Of a stretch of DNA of 64,000 nt, positions 16,980 to 26,277 are shown in pieces. Positions within the stretch are counted from its first letter, which is position 1, and the number at the start of each line of letters is the position of its first letter. The notes under the pieces were generated by a model, which was not told the origin of the DNA, ran no database searches, and saw nothing but the letters and a program-made list of their open reading frames with translations. The DNA comes from Micromonospora_H sonneratiae (lineage in GTDB: Bacteria; Actinomycetota; Actinomycetes; Mycobacteriales; Micromonosporaceae). The DNA lies in contig NZ_JBHTMP010000005.1 of the NCBI RefSeq assembly GCF_042679305.1, positions 135,826-199,825 on the forward strand. The letters are read 5' to 3'. The translations under genes were made by a program, and so were the position numbers.

Positions 16980-18779
16980 GTGCGCGAGTTCTCGGTCCCA
17001 CCGGCCGTCACTGTCGGCGAGGCGGCCAACCTGACCGATCCGGTCTGGGAAAACGCCGTAGCGGCACCGGACTCGGTGCAGTTCGTCCGGCCGGCACCCG
17101 GCGGTGGCTGGACCGACGTTACCTGCTACCAGTTCCGCGAGGAGGTCGTCGCGGTGGCCCGGGGCCTGGTCGCCGCCGGGATCGAGCCGGGCATGCGGGT
17201 CGCCCTGATGAGCAAGACCCGGTACGAGTGGACCCTGTTCGACTACGCCATCTGGACGGCCGGCGCGGTGACCGTGCCGATCTACGAGACCTCCAGCGCC
17301 GAACAGGTGGCCTGGATCCTGTCCGACTCCGGCGCGGTGGCGTGTCTGGTGGAGACCGACGGCCACTCCCAGTGTGTGGCCGGGGTCCGGGACCGGCTGC
17401 CGGCCCTCGACCAGGTCTGGCAGATCGACGCGGGCGACCTGGACCGGTTGAAGTCCCAGGGCACGACCGTCGACCCGAGCGAGATCGACCTACGCCGCAA
17501 ATCACTCAAATCCAGCGATATCGCCACGATCATCTACACCAGCGGCACCACCGGACGCCCCAAGGGCTGTGTGCTGACCCATCGCAACATGTACGCCGAC
17601 ATCGCCAACGCGATCCCGGTACTGCCCAACCTCTTCAACCCCGGTGCCTCGACGCTGCTGTTCCTGCCGCTGGCCCACTCCTTCGCCCGGCTGATCCAGA
17701 TCGGCGTCGTGGCGGCCCGGGCCACGATGGCGCACAGCGCCGACGTGAAGAACCTCGTACCCGTGCTCCAGCAGTTCCGCCCCACCTTCGTGCTCTCGGT
17801 CCCCCGGGTCTTCGAGAAGGTCTACAACGGGGCCAGCCAGAAGGCCCGGGCGGAGGGCAAGGGACGGATCTTCGACCGGGCCGAGCAGGTCGCCATCGCC
17901 TACAGCGAGGCACTGGACACGCCGTCCGGCCCCGGCCTGGGTCTGCGTCTGTGGCACGCGCTGTTCGACCGGCTGGTCTACCGCAAGCTGCGGGCCGCAC
18001 TCGGTGGCCGCTGCGAGAACGCGATCTCCGGCGGTGCGCCGCTGGGCGCCCGGCTCGGCCACTTCTTCCGCGGCATCGGCGTGAACATCTTCGAGGGCTA
18101 CGGGCTGACCGAGACCTCCCCGGCCGCCGCCGCCAACCTGCCCACCGGTACCCGGATCGGCACCGTCGGCCGCCCCCTGCCCGGCGTCACCGTCCGGATC
18201 GCCGAAGACGACGAAATCCTGATCAAGGGCGATCTGGTGTTCCAGGGGTACTGGAACAACCCGGAGGCGACGGCCGAGGCGCTCACCCCCGACGGCTGGT
18301 TCCACAGCGGTGACCTTGGCGAACTGGACCAGGACGGCTTCCTCACCATCACCGGCCGCAAGAAGGAGATCATCGTCACGGCGGCCGGCAAGAACGTCGC
18401 ACCCGCCGTCCTGGAGGACCAGGTCCGCGCCCACCCGCTGGTCAGCCAGTGTGTGGTGGTCGGCGACCGCAAGCCGTTCATCGCCGCGCTGATCACCGTC
18501 GACGAGGAGGCGCTGCCGAGGTGGCTCACCGAACACGGCCGCCCCGAGACGACCCCGATCGCCGAACTGCGCGACGACCCGGCCCTGCACGCCGAGATCC
18601 AGACCGCCGTGGACACGGCGAACCAGGCGGTGTCCCGGGCCGAAGCGATCAAGACCTTCCGGATCCTGCCGCAGGACTTCAGCGAGGTCACCGGCGAGAT
18701 GACTCCGTCGATGAAGGTCAAGCGCGAAGTCGTGCACAAGAGGTACGCGGCGGAGATCGCCGCAATCTACGGAAGCTGA
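16980..18779 (+). CDS. Long-chain fatty acyl-CoA ligase (FadD15-like)
   Basis: 599 residues. Activates fatty acids with ATP and CoA via an acyl-adenylate. The AMP-binding P-loop IIYTSGTTGRPKGCVLTH is near residue 185, YGLTETSPA near residue 380, the hinge HSGDLGELDQDGFLTITGR near residue 445, and the C-terminal catalytic Lys region in SMKVKREVVHKRY. Start GTG 16980 lies 5 nt behind GAGGAG. It is the counterpart by type and neighbourhood of M. tuberculosis fadD15 (Rv2187), next to pimB and the SRPBCC gene. Chain-length preference is not visible from sequence. Confidence 0.92.
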   Translation: MREFSVPPAVTVGEAANLTDPVWENAVAAPDSVQFVRPAPGGGWTDVTCYQFREEVVAVARGLVAAGIEPGMRVALMSKTRYEWTLFDYAIWTAGAVTVPIYETSSAEQVAWILSDSGAVACLVETDGHSQCVAGVRDRLPALDQVWQIDAGDLDRLKSQGTTVDPSEIDLRRKSLKSSDIATIIYTSGTTGRPKGCVLTHRNMYADIANAIPVLPNLFNPGASTLLFLPLAHSFARLIQIGVVAARATMAHSADVKNLVPVLQQFRPTFVLSVPRVFEKVYNGASQKARAEGKGRIFDRAEQVAIAYSEALDTPSGPGLGLRLWHALFDRLVYRKLRAALGGRCENAISGGAPLGARLGHFFRGIGVNIFEGYGLTETSPAAAANLPTGTRIGTVGRPLPGVTVRIAEDDEILIKGDLVFQGYWNNPEATAEALTPDGWFHSGDLGELDQDGFLTITGRKKEIIVTAAGKNVAPAVLEDQVRAHPLVSQCVVVGDRKPFIAALITVDEEALPRWLTEHGRPETTPIAELRDDPALHAEIQTAVDTANQAVSRAEAIKTFRILPQDFSEVTGEMTPSMKVKREVVHKRYAAEIAAIYGS

Positions 18780-18780
18780 C

Positions 18781-18786
18781 TACGAT
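18781..18786 (+). promoter_or_regulatory. -10 box for leaderless sensor kinase gene
   Basis: TACGAT lies 7 nt before GTG 18794 and just after the fadD stop codon. The kinase gene has no Shine-Dalgarno sequence. Confidence 0.45.
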
Positions 18787-18793
18787 CCGTCAG

Positions 18794-20479
18794 GTGCCCG
18801 CAACGACACTCGGTCCGCCGTTCCCACGTACGTTGGCGGTGGCGTCCCGTCTGGTGATGCTCGCCCTCGTCGCCGTACTCACCCTGGTCGCCACCGAGGA
18901 CCCGGTCCAGTTGTGGTGGATCCTGCTACTGGCCGGTGTCGGGATTCCGGCAGTTTTCGCGCCCCGCCACCGGTTGCTGGCCCCACTCAGCCGATTCGCC
19001 GAAGTGGTGGTCGTCGGGATCATGGCCAGCCAGCTGGCTGACGCATCGATCCACGGCACCGTATTCGGCGCGTCGGCGGCCCTGCCCTATCTGGCCGTGC
19101 CCCTCACCGTGGCGGTCCTCGGACGTCGAGCCCGGGAGGGTGCCGCGCTGCTGGCGGTCACCGCCGGCACCCTCGTGATCAGCGGCGTTCTCACCGAGAC
19201 CGCAGCCGGGCGACAGATCGGCCAGACCGGCTACCTCGCCGTCTGCGCCCAGTGGTTGACGCTGGCCGTACTCGGCACGATCGCGGCCAGCACCCTGCAA
19301 CGGGTCATGCAGGCCAGAGGCGAGAGCAAGCCCCAGCCATACGTCGAGGCGACCCGGCTGCTCACGCAGCTGCGCAGCGTCGCCCGGCAGCTCCCGGGGG
19401 CCACCCTCGACCCGGGTGGCATCTCCGAACACCTGCTCGAGGAGCTGCGCACGGTGGCCCGTACCGACCGGGCCGCGGTCCTCTCCGCCAGCGGCGGTGG
19501 TCGGCTGGTGGTGCTCGCCCAGGTCGGCGTGGAGCGGGTCGACTGGGAGACGACGCTCGATGCCGACTCGGCCATCGCCGACGCCTGGGCCAGCCAGCAA
19601 CCGCAGACCGCACACCGTTCACAGTCCCGCTCGCATTCCGGCCCGGAGGTGTCGGCGCTGGTCGTACCGCTGGTGGCCGGTGTGCGTACGGTCGGGTTGG
19701 TGACGTTGGAGGCCGACGCGGCCGGCGCCTACCCCGCCACCGTGGTGGACCGGGTGACCGCCCTGACCCGACCGGCGGCGCTGCGGCTGGAGGCCGCGCT
19801 GCTCTTCGACGAGGTCCGGTCGCTGGCCACCAACGAGGAACGGCAGCGGCTGGCCCGCGAGATCCACGACGGGGTCGCGCAGGAACTCGTGATGGTCGGG
19901 TACGGCATCGACAACGCGCTCGCCTGCCTGCCCGAGGATGCGAAGGAGACCGCGGAGGAACTGCGCACCCTGCGCGGCGAGGTGACCCGGGTGATCACCG
20001 AACTGCGGCTGAGCCTGTTCGAGCTGCGCAGCGAGGTCGATCGGCAGGGCGGGCTGGCGGCGGCGATCGCCGAGTACGCCCGGACCGTCGGTGCCTCGGC
20101 CGGTCTGCGGGTGCACCTGTCCCTCGACGAGTCGACCGCCCGGCTACCCGCCGCGACCGAAGCCGAAATGCTGCGTATCGCGCAGGAGGCGATAACCAAC
20201 GCGCGCAAACACGCCCGGGCGACCAATTTGTGGGTAACCTGTGCCGTCGACCCGCCGTTCGCACAGATCGAAGTGTCGGATGATGGTCAGGGCATAGCTG
20301 ACCAGCGCCCAGACGGGCGATACGGTCTTGCGATCATGGCAGAGAGAGCGGAACGTATCCGAGGCCGTCTGGAGATCAGACCGCGACGCCCCAGCGGCAC
20401 GACCGTGGCGGTGGTGCTCGGCACCTTGCCCCGGCGCGATAGCGTCCGCGACAGCGTCACCGCACCAGAAGGGGAGTAA
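18794..20479 (+). CDS. NarL-type sensor histidine kinase with N-terminal TM domain and GAF-like region
   Basis: 561 residues. Residues 1-170 hold about five hydrophobic helices with very short loops, so the sensor is membrane-embedded. Residues 185-340 look like a GAF domain. The HisKA_3 dimerisation box ERQRLAREIHDGVAQELV carries the phospho-accepting His near residue 357. The HATPase domain follows (AQEAITNARKHARATN, DDGQGI, YGLAIMAERA). It overlaps the usual architecture of nitrate/vancomycin-type kinases. Its response regulator starts 7 bp downstream with its ribosome site inside this gene's end, so the two are co-translated. Signal unknown. Confidence 0.9.
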   Translation: MPATTLGPPFPRTLAVASRLVMLALVAVLTLVATEDPVQLWWILLLAGVGIPAVFAPRHRLLAPLSRFAEVVVVGIMASQLADASIHGTVFGASAALPYLAVPLTVAVLGRRAREGAALLAVTAGTLVISGVLTETAAGRQIGQTGYLAVCAQWLTLAVLGTIAASTLQRVMQARGESKPQPYVEATRLLTQLRSVARQLPGATLDPGGISEHLLEELRTVARTDRAAVLSASGGGRLVVLAQVGVERVDWETTLDADSAIADAWASQQPQTAHRSQSRSHSGPEVSALVVPLVAGVRTVGLVTLEADAAGAYPATVVDRVTALTRPAALRLEAALLFDEVRSLATNEERQRLAREIHDGVAQELVMVGYGIDNALACLPEDAKETAEELRTLRGEVTRVITELRLSLFELRSEVDRQGGLAAAIAEYARTVGASAGLRVHLSLDESTARLPAATEAEMLRIAQEAITNARKHARATNLWVTCAVDPPFAQIEVSDDGQGIADQRPDGRYGLAIMAERAERIRGRLEIRPRRPSGTTVAVVLGTLPRRDSVRDSVTAPEGE

Positions 20480-20486
20480 CCCGAGC

Positions 20487-21155
20487 ATGACCACCAGCCC
20501 CACGCCGACGACCCGCACCAAGGTCCTGCTTGTGGATGACCATGACCTGATCCGCAAGGGCCTGCGCCACGCCTTCGAGCGCGACCGGCAGTTCGAGGTC
20601 GTCGGCGAGGCCGCCACCGCTGCGGAGGGGGTCCGGCAGGCCGGCGCCCTGCAACCCGACGTCGTGATCATGGATCTCCGCCTGCCGGATGGCAGTGGCC
20701 TGGAGGCCACCCGCGCGCTGCGCAAGTCCAGCGCGACGATGGGCATCGTCGTACTGACCATGTACGCCGGTGACGACCAGCTCTTCGGTGCGCTCGAGGC
20801 CGGTGCCAGCGCCTTCGTGCCCAAGACCGCGCCGGCCGACGAGGTGGTGGCCGCAGCCCGCCACGCCGCCTCGTCCCCGAGCGCCTTCACCGCGGCCGAT
20901 CTCGCCGAGGCGATGAAGCGTCGGCTGGCTCCCTCCGGGCCGCAGCTGTCCCCCCGCGAGGGTCAGGTGCTGCGTCTGCTGGCCGACGGCATGAGCGTCG
21001 CCGGGATCGCCAAGCAGCTCTTCGTCAGCGAGTCGACGGCCAAGACCCACATCTCGAAGCTCTACGAGAAGCTGGGGGCGGCCAACCGGGCCCAGGCCCT
21101 GATGACCGCGCTGCGGCTGGGGCTGCTCGAAGCACCCGACGCACCGAAGTTCTGA
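20487..21155 (+). CDS. NarL/FixJ-family response regulator (LuxR-type HTH)
   Basis: 222 residues. The receiver domain has the acidic pair VDDHD, phospho-acceptor VVIMDLRLPDGSG, the Thr in VVLTMYAG and the Lys in FVPKTAP, so it is complete. A LuxR/GerE HTH follows (LSPREGQVLRLLADGMSVAG, then FVSESTAKTHISKLYEKLG). ATG 20487 has AAGGGGAG overlapping the kinase stop. It works with the upstream kinase. Targets are not evident; the adjacent fadD gene is a candidate only by proximity. Confidence 0.93.
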   Translation: MTTSPTPTTRTKVLLVDDHDLIRKGLRHAFERDRQFEVVGEAATAAEGVRQAGALQPDVVIMDLRLPDGSGLEATRALRKSSATMGIVVLTMYAGDDQLFGALEAGASAFVPKTAPADEVVAAARHAASSPSAFTAADLAEAMKRRLAPSGPQLSPREGQVLRLLADGMSVAGIAKQLFVSESTAKTHISKLYEKLGAANRAQALMTALRLGLLEAPDAPKF

Positions 21156-21166
21156 CCTGTGCCGAC

Positions 21167-21199
21167 TGCCGGACGTGACCTTCCTGGAACCGTCCGGCA
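21167..21199 (+). terminator. Hairpin after the two-component operon
   Basis: tgccggacg (21167-21175) pairs with cgtccggca (21191-21199) around a 15-nt loop. It starts 11 bp after the regulator's stop. No T-run follows. Confidence 0.5.
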
Positions 21200-21233
21200 G
21201 CAATGGATCGTCCGACCGTCGACATAGATCAAG

Positions 21234-21239
21234 TACAGT
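21234..21239 (+). promoter_or_regulatory. -10 box for leaderless gene at 21246
   Basis: TACAGT lies 6 nt before ATG 21246; no Shine-Dalgarno sequence is present. Confidence 0.5.
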
Positions 21240-21245
21240 GTCGCG

Positions 21246-21818
21246 ATGGCTGACATCCATGAGCTGATGGTCTCCATGGACCTGCCCGATGATCTGTCGG
21301 ACGCCGAGGTCGCCGAGATCCGCTGGCATCTCGGTCTCGGCCCGCAACCCGAGCAGCTCACAATCATCACCAGGTTCCCGACGTTGGTGTTCGACGACGA
21401 CACCGGCGAGCCGAAGTTGGACGACGACGGCGGCTGGCTCGTGGTGGACCGCCCGCAGCCGGTGTGGGGGCAGTCGCCGAGCGTGGCCTGGAAGACCGGG
21501 GGCGTGCTCCTCTCCACCCTGTTGCGTGAGGACGATGCCCACGGCGGATCCACCCTGTTGCGTGAGGACGATGCCCACGGCGGACGGTGGGCACTGACGT
21601 GCCGATGGGAGATCCATCCCGACTCCCACGGCAACGTGGCCAGGCTGTTCAACTGGCTGGCCAGGCGCTGCCACGGCCGGGGGCGGTTCTTCGGCTACCT
21701 ACGCTGGCACGAGGACGACGAGCCGACGGAGATCCTGACCGTTCGGGACGGCGTCATCGTCACCCACCGCAACGGCAAGTTTGTTGCGCCGCTCTGGGAC
21801 GAGCCCGCCGAGGGTTGA
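21246..21818 (+). CDS. Hypothetical protein with a 12-residue tandem duplication
   Basis: 190 residues, not recognised. The N-terminus (DLSDAEVAEIRWHLGLG) is helical and acidic. The middle has several Trp-containing strands (GGWLVVDRPQPVW, RWALTCRWEIHPD). The unit STLLREDDAHGG occurs twice in tandem from a perfect 36-bp duplication, so one copy may be recent. The rest (FFGYLRWHEDDEPTEILTV) looks like a compact beta-rich domain. Probably leaderless. It stands alone at the left edge of the accessory region. Confidence 0.65.
   Translation: MADIHELMVSMDLPDDLSDAEVAEIRWHLGLGPQPEQLTIITRFPTLVFDDDTGEPKLDDDGGWLVVDRPQPVWGQSPSVAWKTGGVLLSTLLREDDAHGGSTLLREDDAHGGRWALTCRWEIHPDSHGNVARLFNWLARRCHGRGRFFGYLRWHEDDEPTEILTVRDGVIVTHRNGKFVAPLWDEPAEG
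21513..21584. repeat. Perfect 36-bp in-frame tandem duplication
   Basis: 21513-21548 and 21549-21584 are identical over 36 bp, each starting tccaccctgttgcgtgag. No base differs, even at silent sites, so the duplication is young. Confidence 0.95.
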
Positions 21819-22020
21819 ACCCCGACGGAACTGAGCGGAACTGAACCGCGGGAACCGAACCCAGGCGGACGTCGGCTCCGCCCACGACGTCAACCCCAGT
21901 TCACGCATCTGTCGGCATCCATGAATCTTCGATGCTTGGATAGTCGGGCACGTGGCGGGCAGAATACCGGGGAATACCTGCCAGGCAACAAGCGTCGCAT
22001 TCTCGGCAAAAGGGGCAGCA

Positions 22021-22830
22021 ATGCAGCGGCCGGACTGGGCACCGGAAAAGATCGATATCGAACGGCCCAGTGTGGCGCGGATGTACGACTACTACCTGGG
22101 CGGCTCACACAACTTCGCGGTCGACCGGGCGACCGCCCAGGCGATGATCGACGTTGTCCCCGAAGCACCCCTGATGGCCCAGGCCAACCGGGCCTTCCTC
22201 CGCCGTACGGTGCAGTTCCTGGTCGACGCCGGCATCCGACAGTTCCTCGACATCGGCTCGGGCATCCCGACGGTCGGCAACGTGCACGAGATCGCCCAGC
22301 GGATCGCACCCGAATCCCGGGTGGTCTACGTCGACGTCGATCCGGTGGCGGTGGCACACAGCCGAGAAATCCTCAATGGAAACGACCGGGCGGCGGTCGT
22401 ACAGGAGGACCTGCGCCGGGCCGACCGGATCCTGGCCAATCCGCAGGTACGGGCGCTGCTCGACTTCGACCAGCCGATCGCCGTGATGATCATCGCGGTC
22501 CTGCACTTCATCCCCGACTCGGACAACCCCGGCAGCATCCTGCGCACCATCCGGGAAGCACTGGCACCCGGCAGCTACCTGACCCTCTCCCAGGCCAGTG
22601 CCGACGGTCGTACCAATCAGGAACGTCAGGACGCCGAGCAGGTCTACCAGCGCACCGACAGCCACCTCATCATCCGGAGCCGACAGGAGCTGACCAAGCT
22701 CTTCGACGGCTTCGACCTCGTCCCTCCGGGCGTGGTCTGGGTGCCACAGTGGCGACCGGACTACCCGGACGCCGCTGAGCACGCCGAACGTGCGGTATTC
22801 CTCGGTGGAGTGGGACGGCTCGGTGAGTAA
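22021..22830 (+). CDS. SAM-dependent methyltransferase, DUF574 (Methyltransf_19) type
   Basis: 269 residues. Actinobacterial family marked by the N-terminal ERPSVARMYDYYLGGSHNFAVD block, motif I FLDIGSGIPTVGNVHE near residue 80, and the acidic end of strand 2 VVYVDVDPVA. SAM binding is expected; substrate unknown. ATG 22021 lies 5 nt behind AAGGGG. Its stop overlaps the start of the GGDEF-EAL gene (8 bp), so the two are probably translationally coupled. These genes are numerous in Streptomyces and Micromonospora and often lie beside regulators. Confidence 0.88.
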   Translation: MQRPDWAPEKIDIERPSVARMYDYYLGGSHNFAVDRATAQAMIDVVPEAPLMAQANRAFLRRTVQFLVDAGIRQFLDIGSGIPTVGNVHEIAQRIAPESRVVYVDVDPVAVAHSREILNGNDRAAVVQEDLRRADRILANPQVRALLDFDQPIAVMIIAVLHFIPDSDNPGSILRTIREALAPGSYLTLSQASADGRTNQERQDAEQVYQRTDSHLIIRSRQELTKLFDGFDLVPPGVVWVPQWRPDYPDAAEHAERAVFLGGVGRLGE

Positions 22831-24604
22831 CCAGGAAGAGCCGGCGACGGCCACGGCCCGGCCGGGAACGGGTGCCTTCGCCCGGGCCTGGGCCAAGGCG
22901 GTGACCGACACCAGCTACCTGCCGATGACGCAGGCACAGCTTGAGGAGTTCCTGCGGAACCTGACCGAGCGGCTCGCCTACGCGCTGCATGCCGAACCGT
23001 TCGACCCGCGAATCGGTCACAAGGTCGGCACCGAACTCGTCGTCAACCACATCGCCTCGGCCGAAGGGCTCGGCCGCACCATCGAGGTCATCCACCTGCG
23101 ACTGCTCCGCGACCTCGGACTCTCCGGTGAGGACGTCGAGGACCGGTTGGCCAGGCTGCTGGCCACCATCGCGACCGGCTACGCCCGCGCCCTGCGCGAC
23201 CGTACGCTCGACGAGCAGGAGTCCATCCGACGCGCGGGAATGGTCGCCCGGGAAGAGGCCGAACAGGCGCTCCGGGAAAGTGAGTCCCGCTTCCGGCACC
23301 AGGCCACCCACGACCCGCTGACCGATCTGCCCAACCGCGCGCTCTTCACCGAACGGCTGGCCACGGCCCTCACCCGGTCGGACCGTTCCGGATCCCGACT
23401 GGGTGTCTGCTTCATCGACCTCGACCGGTTCAAGGAGGTCAACGACACCCGCGGTCACCAGGTGGGTGACCTGCTGCTGGTCTCGGTCGCCGAACGGCTG
23501 CGGCACGGGGTGGATGGGCACCTCGTCGCCCGGCTGGGCAGCGACGAGTTCGTGATCCTGGTCGAGGAGACCACCAGCACCGACGACGTGGTGGCGGTGG
23601 CCGAGGCGGCGTTGACCGCGATCCGCGAGCCGTCGTACGTCGGCGGCCACATCCTCAGCGTGACCGCCAGTGTGGGCATCGTCGAGCGTCCGGTCGAAGG
23701 GGCCACCCCGAGCGACCTCATGCGGGCCGCCGACATCACCCTACGCTGGGCCAAGACCTCCGGTCGGGGGCGATGCGAACTGTTCGACCCCGACCGTAAC
23801 GAGCGGGAACTGACCAAGTACGCGCTCTCCGCCGCGATGCCCGCCGCCCTGGACCGGCGCGAGTTCTATCTCGACTATCAACCGCTGGCCTCGCTGGTCG
23901 ACGGTGGGGTGGTCGGCGTCGAGGTGCTCGTCCGTTGGCGCCACCCCGAACTGGGAGTGCTACGCCCGGACTGCTTCATCGGTCTGGCCGAGGAGACCGG
24001 TTTCATCGTCCGACTCGGGGGTTGGGTGCTGGCCGAGGCCTGTCGGGAGGCCAGCACCTGGTCGGGTCGGGCCGGGTCCCCGCCGTTCGTCAGTGTCAAC
24101 CTCGCCGTACGACAGGTGCACGACGCCGGGCTGGTCGACGAGGTCAGCCGGGTCCTCGAACAGACCGGTCTCCCCCCTGAGCGGCTGCAACTGGAGATCA
24201 CCGAAAGCGCGATGATGACCACGGCCGGCGAGCCGGTACGGGCCCTGCACACCCTGGCCGACCTCGGCGTCCGGATCGCCATCGACGACTTCGGTACCGG
24301 TTACTCCAATCTCGCCTACCTGCGGGATCTGCCGGTCAACGAGCTGAAGGTCGCCGGCTCGTTCGTGGCCGGGCTGCGGGCTCCGGCCGACGACCCGGCC
24401 AGCCATGTGGACGAACGGATCCTGGCCACGATGGTCGCCCTCGGCCACGCCCTCGGCCTGACCGTCACCGCCGAGGGCGTGGAGACCGCCACCCAGGCCG
24501 AACGACTACGGGCCATCGGCTGCGACGCGGGCCAGGGCTGGCACCTGGGCAGACCGGCGCCAGCCGCCCGGATCACCGAGCGGCTGGACCAGGACCGGCC
24601 CTAG
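22823..24604 (+). CDS. GGDEF-EAL hybrid c-di-GMP protein
   Basis: 593 residues, cytoplasmic with no TM helix. Residues 25-130 form a helical sensor-like region. A coiled linker (MVAREEAEQALRESESRFRH) leads to the GGDEF domain from about residue 155 (DPLTDLPNR; active site RLGSDEF, a G-to-S variant). The EAL domain from about residue 340 has EVLVRW in place of ExLxR and an intact DDFGTGYSN. It may make, degrade or only bind c-di-GMP. GTG 22823 is preferred, although GTG 22805 is possible. It overlaps the methyltransferase gene and is probably co-expressed. Confidence 0.88.
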   Translation: MSNQEEPATATARPGTGAFARAWAKAVTDTSYLPMTQAQLEEFLRNLTERLAYALHAEPFDPRIGHKVGTELVVNHIASAEGLGRTIEVIHLRLLRDLGLSGEDVEDRLARLLATIATGYARALRDRTLDEQESIRRAGMVAREEAEQALRESESRFRHQATHDPLTDLPNRALFTERLATALTRSDRSGSRLGVCFIDLDRFKEVNDTRGHQVGDLLLVSVAERLRHGVDGHLVARLGSDEFVILVEETTSTDDVVAVAEAALTAIREPSYVGGHILSVTASVGIVERPVEGATPSDLMRAADITLRWAKTSGRGRCELFDPDRNERELTKYALSAAMPAALDRREFYLDYQPLASLVDGGVVGVEVLVRWRHPELGVLRPDCFIGLAEETGFIVRLGGWVLAEACREASTWSGRAGSPPFVSVNLAVRQVHDAGLVDEVSRVLEQTGLPPERLQLEITESAMMTTAGEPVRALHTLADLGVRIAIDDFGTGYSNLAYLRDLPVNELKVAGSFVAGLRAPADDPASHVDERILATMVALGHALGLTVTAEGVETATQAERLRAIGCDAGQGWHLGRPAPAARITERLDQDRP

Positions 24605-26277
24605 GAGCCGTCGGTGCCGGTGTCCGTACCCGGCCGATACGGGTCGGTCCAGACGTCCAGGCGGTGCTCCGCGGCGTAGTCCACCGGGCCGAGGTGGTCC
24701 GGTGCCAGCGACTGGACGTACGGCACCGGCTGCCGGCCATCGAAACGCGACCAGCGGGGCAGTCCGGGGCCGTTCGGATCACCGGTACGGGCGAAGTTGC
24801 TCCAGTAGCGGATCATCCGATCGGAGAGCCGGAGCTGACCGGGGCTGGCGGCCGAGGTGAACTGCTCGTCCCGGAACACGTACGCCGTGTCGGCGGCGTG
24901 GTAGGCACCGGGCGGAAAGTCCGGTGGAAACGGCAGCGACACCGGTGGGGTCGGGTCGGCGAACTCGTAGGCGTAGGTCGGCATCCGGGTGGCGAACAAC
25001 TGGTTCTGCTCGAAGGTGGACTTCGCCCAGAGCCGGTCGGTGAGGACCCTGGCCCAGGTCAGGCTCGGCGACTCGGCATCGGTCAACGGGTAGCTCCGCA
25101 TGATCATCGGTACCTGCTCCGCCCCGAACGCCCGGGCCAGCAGCTTCGGATAGTCCGCAGCCGAGACCGGCTGGTCGGCCAGCACCCGGAACAGCCCGAC
25201 GAACGTACGGTGCTCGTCGCGGGTGGCCCCGGAGACGACCGGCACCCGGTGGAACCGTCCGGCCCGCAGCGCCTGCGCGGGCAGCTCCGGCAGGGTCCGG
25301 CCGCCGTACGCCATCGACTGGAAGATGTTCATGACCTGCGGGAACTCCAGCAGTTTCTCGACCGGCAGGGCCCGCAGGCAGGCCAGGGCCCGGACCGGGT
25401 CGGCCGGGTCACAGCCGAGTTCACCGGCGACCCACGCGCCGATCCCGGCGACCTCGGACTCGGGCCGCCAGGCCCACCAGGGCAGTGCCTCGCCACCCGG
25501 GTGCATCGACTCGGCGGGCATGTCCATCAGGGCGAAGCCACTCTCGACGATGGCCCGGTCGAACAGGCCCTCGGATCCCGGCGCGGTCAGGTGCGCGGTG
25601 GTGGCCGTCGCGCCGTAGGAGACGCCGAAGAGCGTGACGTTACGCGGGTCGCCACCGAAGGCCGCGATGTTGCGGCGTACCCAGCGCAGCGCCGCCTGTT
25701 GGTCCTGGAGGCCGAAGGTCCCGCTGCCGGTGAGGCCGGGCAGGCCGAAGCCGCCGAAGACACCGAGCCGGTAGTTGATGGTCACGACGACGGTGTCGCC
25801 GTCGGCGGCCAGCCGGTCGGCATCGAAGAAGTGCCCGGCTCCGACCGCACCGTCGCCGTGGATCCACACCATCACGGGTCTACGGGTGCCGCGCGGCGCG
25901 TCACGTGGCGCGGTCACGTTGAGGAACAGGCAGTCCTCGTCGACGCTGCGCACGTCCGCGTAGGACGACGGGAGTTGCGGGCACGGGCTGCCCGGCTCGG
26001 TGGCGTCCCGGGGCGTTCGCCACGGTACGACCGGCTGCGGCGCCCGCCAACGCAGCTCACCGGTCGGCGGTGCCGCGTACGGAATCCCTTGGAACTTCCG
26101 GTGCTCGCCGGTCAGCCGGCCGCGCACGGGACCACCCTCGGTGCGCACCACGGCGCTGTCGTTGCTGTCCATCCTGGCCTCCTTACCGCCTGCCGCCGGT
26201 GCGGCGGTGGCTGTGGTCGTGACGATGAGCCCGGCCAGTACGGCGGCCAGCGCGCTCGGATATCCCGTTGTTCTCAT
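24601..26277 (-). CDS. Secreted type-B carboxylesterase
   Basis: 558 residues. The signal peptide MRTTGYPSALAAVLAGLIVT...APAAG implies export. The esterase fold is clear from FQGIPYAAPPTGELRWRAPQ, EDCLFLNVTAP, the oxyanion loop WIHGDGAVGAG (usually HGGGF), the nucleophile elbow FGVSYGAT (usually GESAG) and the His region GAYHAADTAYVF. ATG 26277 sits behind GGAAGGAG and overlaps the TetR stop as ATGA. The regulator and esterase therefore form one coupled operon. The odd oxyanion and elbow residues suggest an unusual substrate. Its stop overlaps the GGDEF-EAL stop by 3 bp. Confidence 0.88.
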   Translation of the reverse strand: MRTTGYPSALAAVLAGLIVTTTATAAPAAGGKEARMDSNDSAVVRTEGGPVRGRLTGEHRKFQGIPYAAPPTGELRWRAPQPVVPWRTPRDATEPGSPCPQLPSSYADVRSVDEDCLFLNVTAPRDAPRGTRRPVMVWIHGDGAVGAGHFFDADRLAADGDTVVVTINYRLGVFGGFGLPGLTGSGTFGLQDQQAALRWVRRNIAAFGGDPRNVTLFGVSYGATATTAHLTAPGSEGLFDRAIVESGFALMDMPAESMHPGGEALPWWAWRPESEVAGIGAWVAGELGCDPADPVRALACLRALPVEKLLEFPQVMNIFQSMAYGGRTLPELPAQALRAGRFHRVPVVSGATRDEHRTFVGLFRVLADQPVSAADYPKLLARAFGAEQVPMIMRSYPLTDAESPSLTWARVLTDRLWAKSTFEQNQLFATRMPTYAYEFADPTPPVSLPFPPDFPPGAYHAADTAYVFRDEQFTSAASPGQLRLSDRMIRYWSNFARTGDPNGPGLPRWSRFDGRQPVPYVQSLAPDHLGPVDYAAEHRLDVWTDPYRPGTDTGTDGS

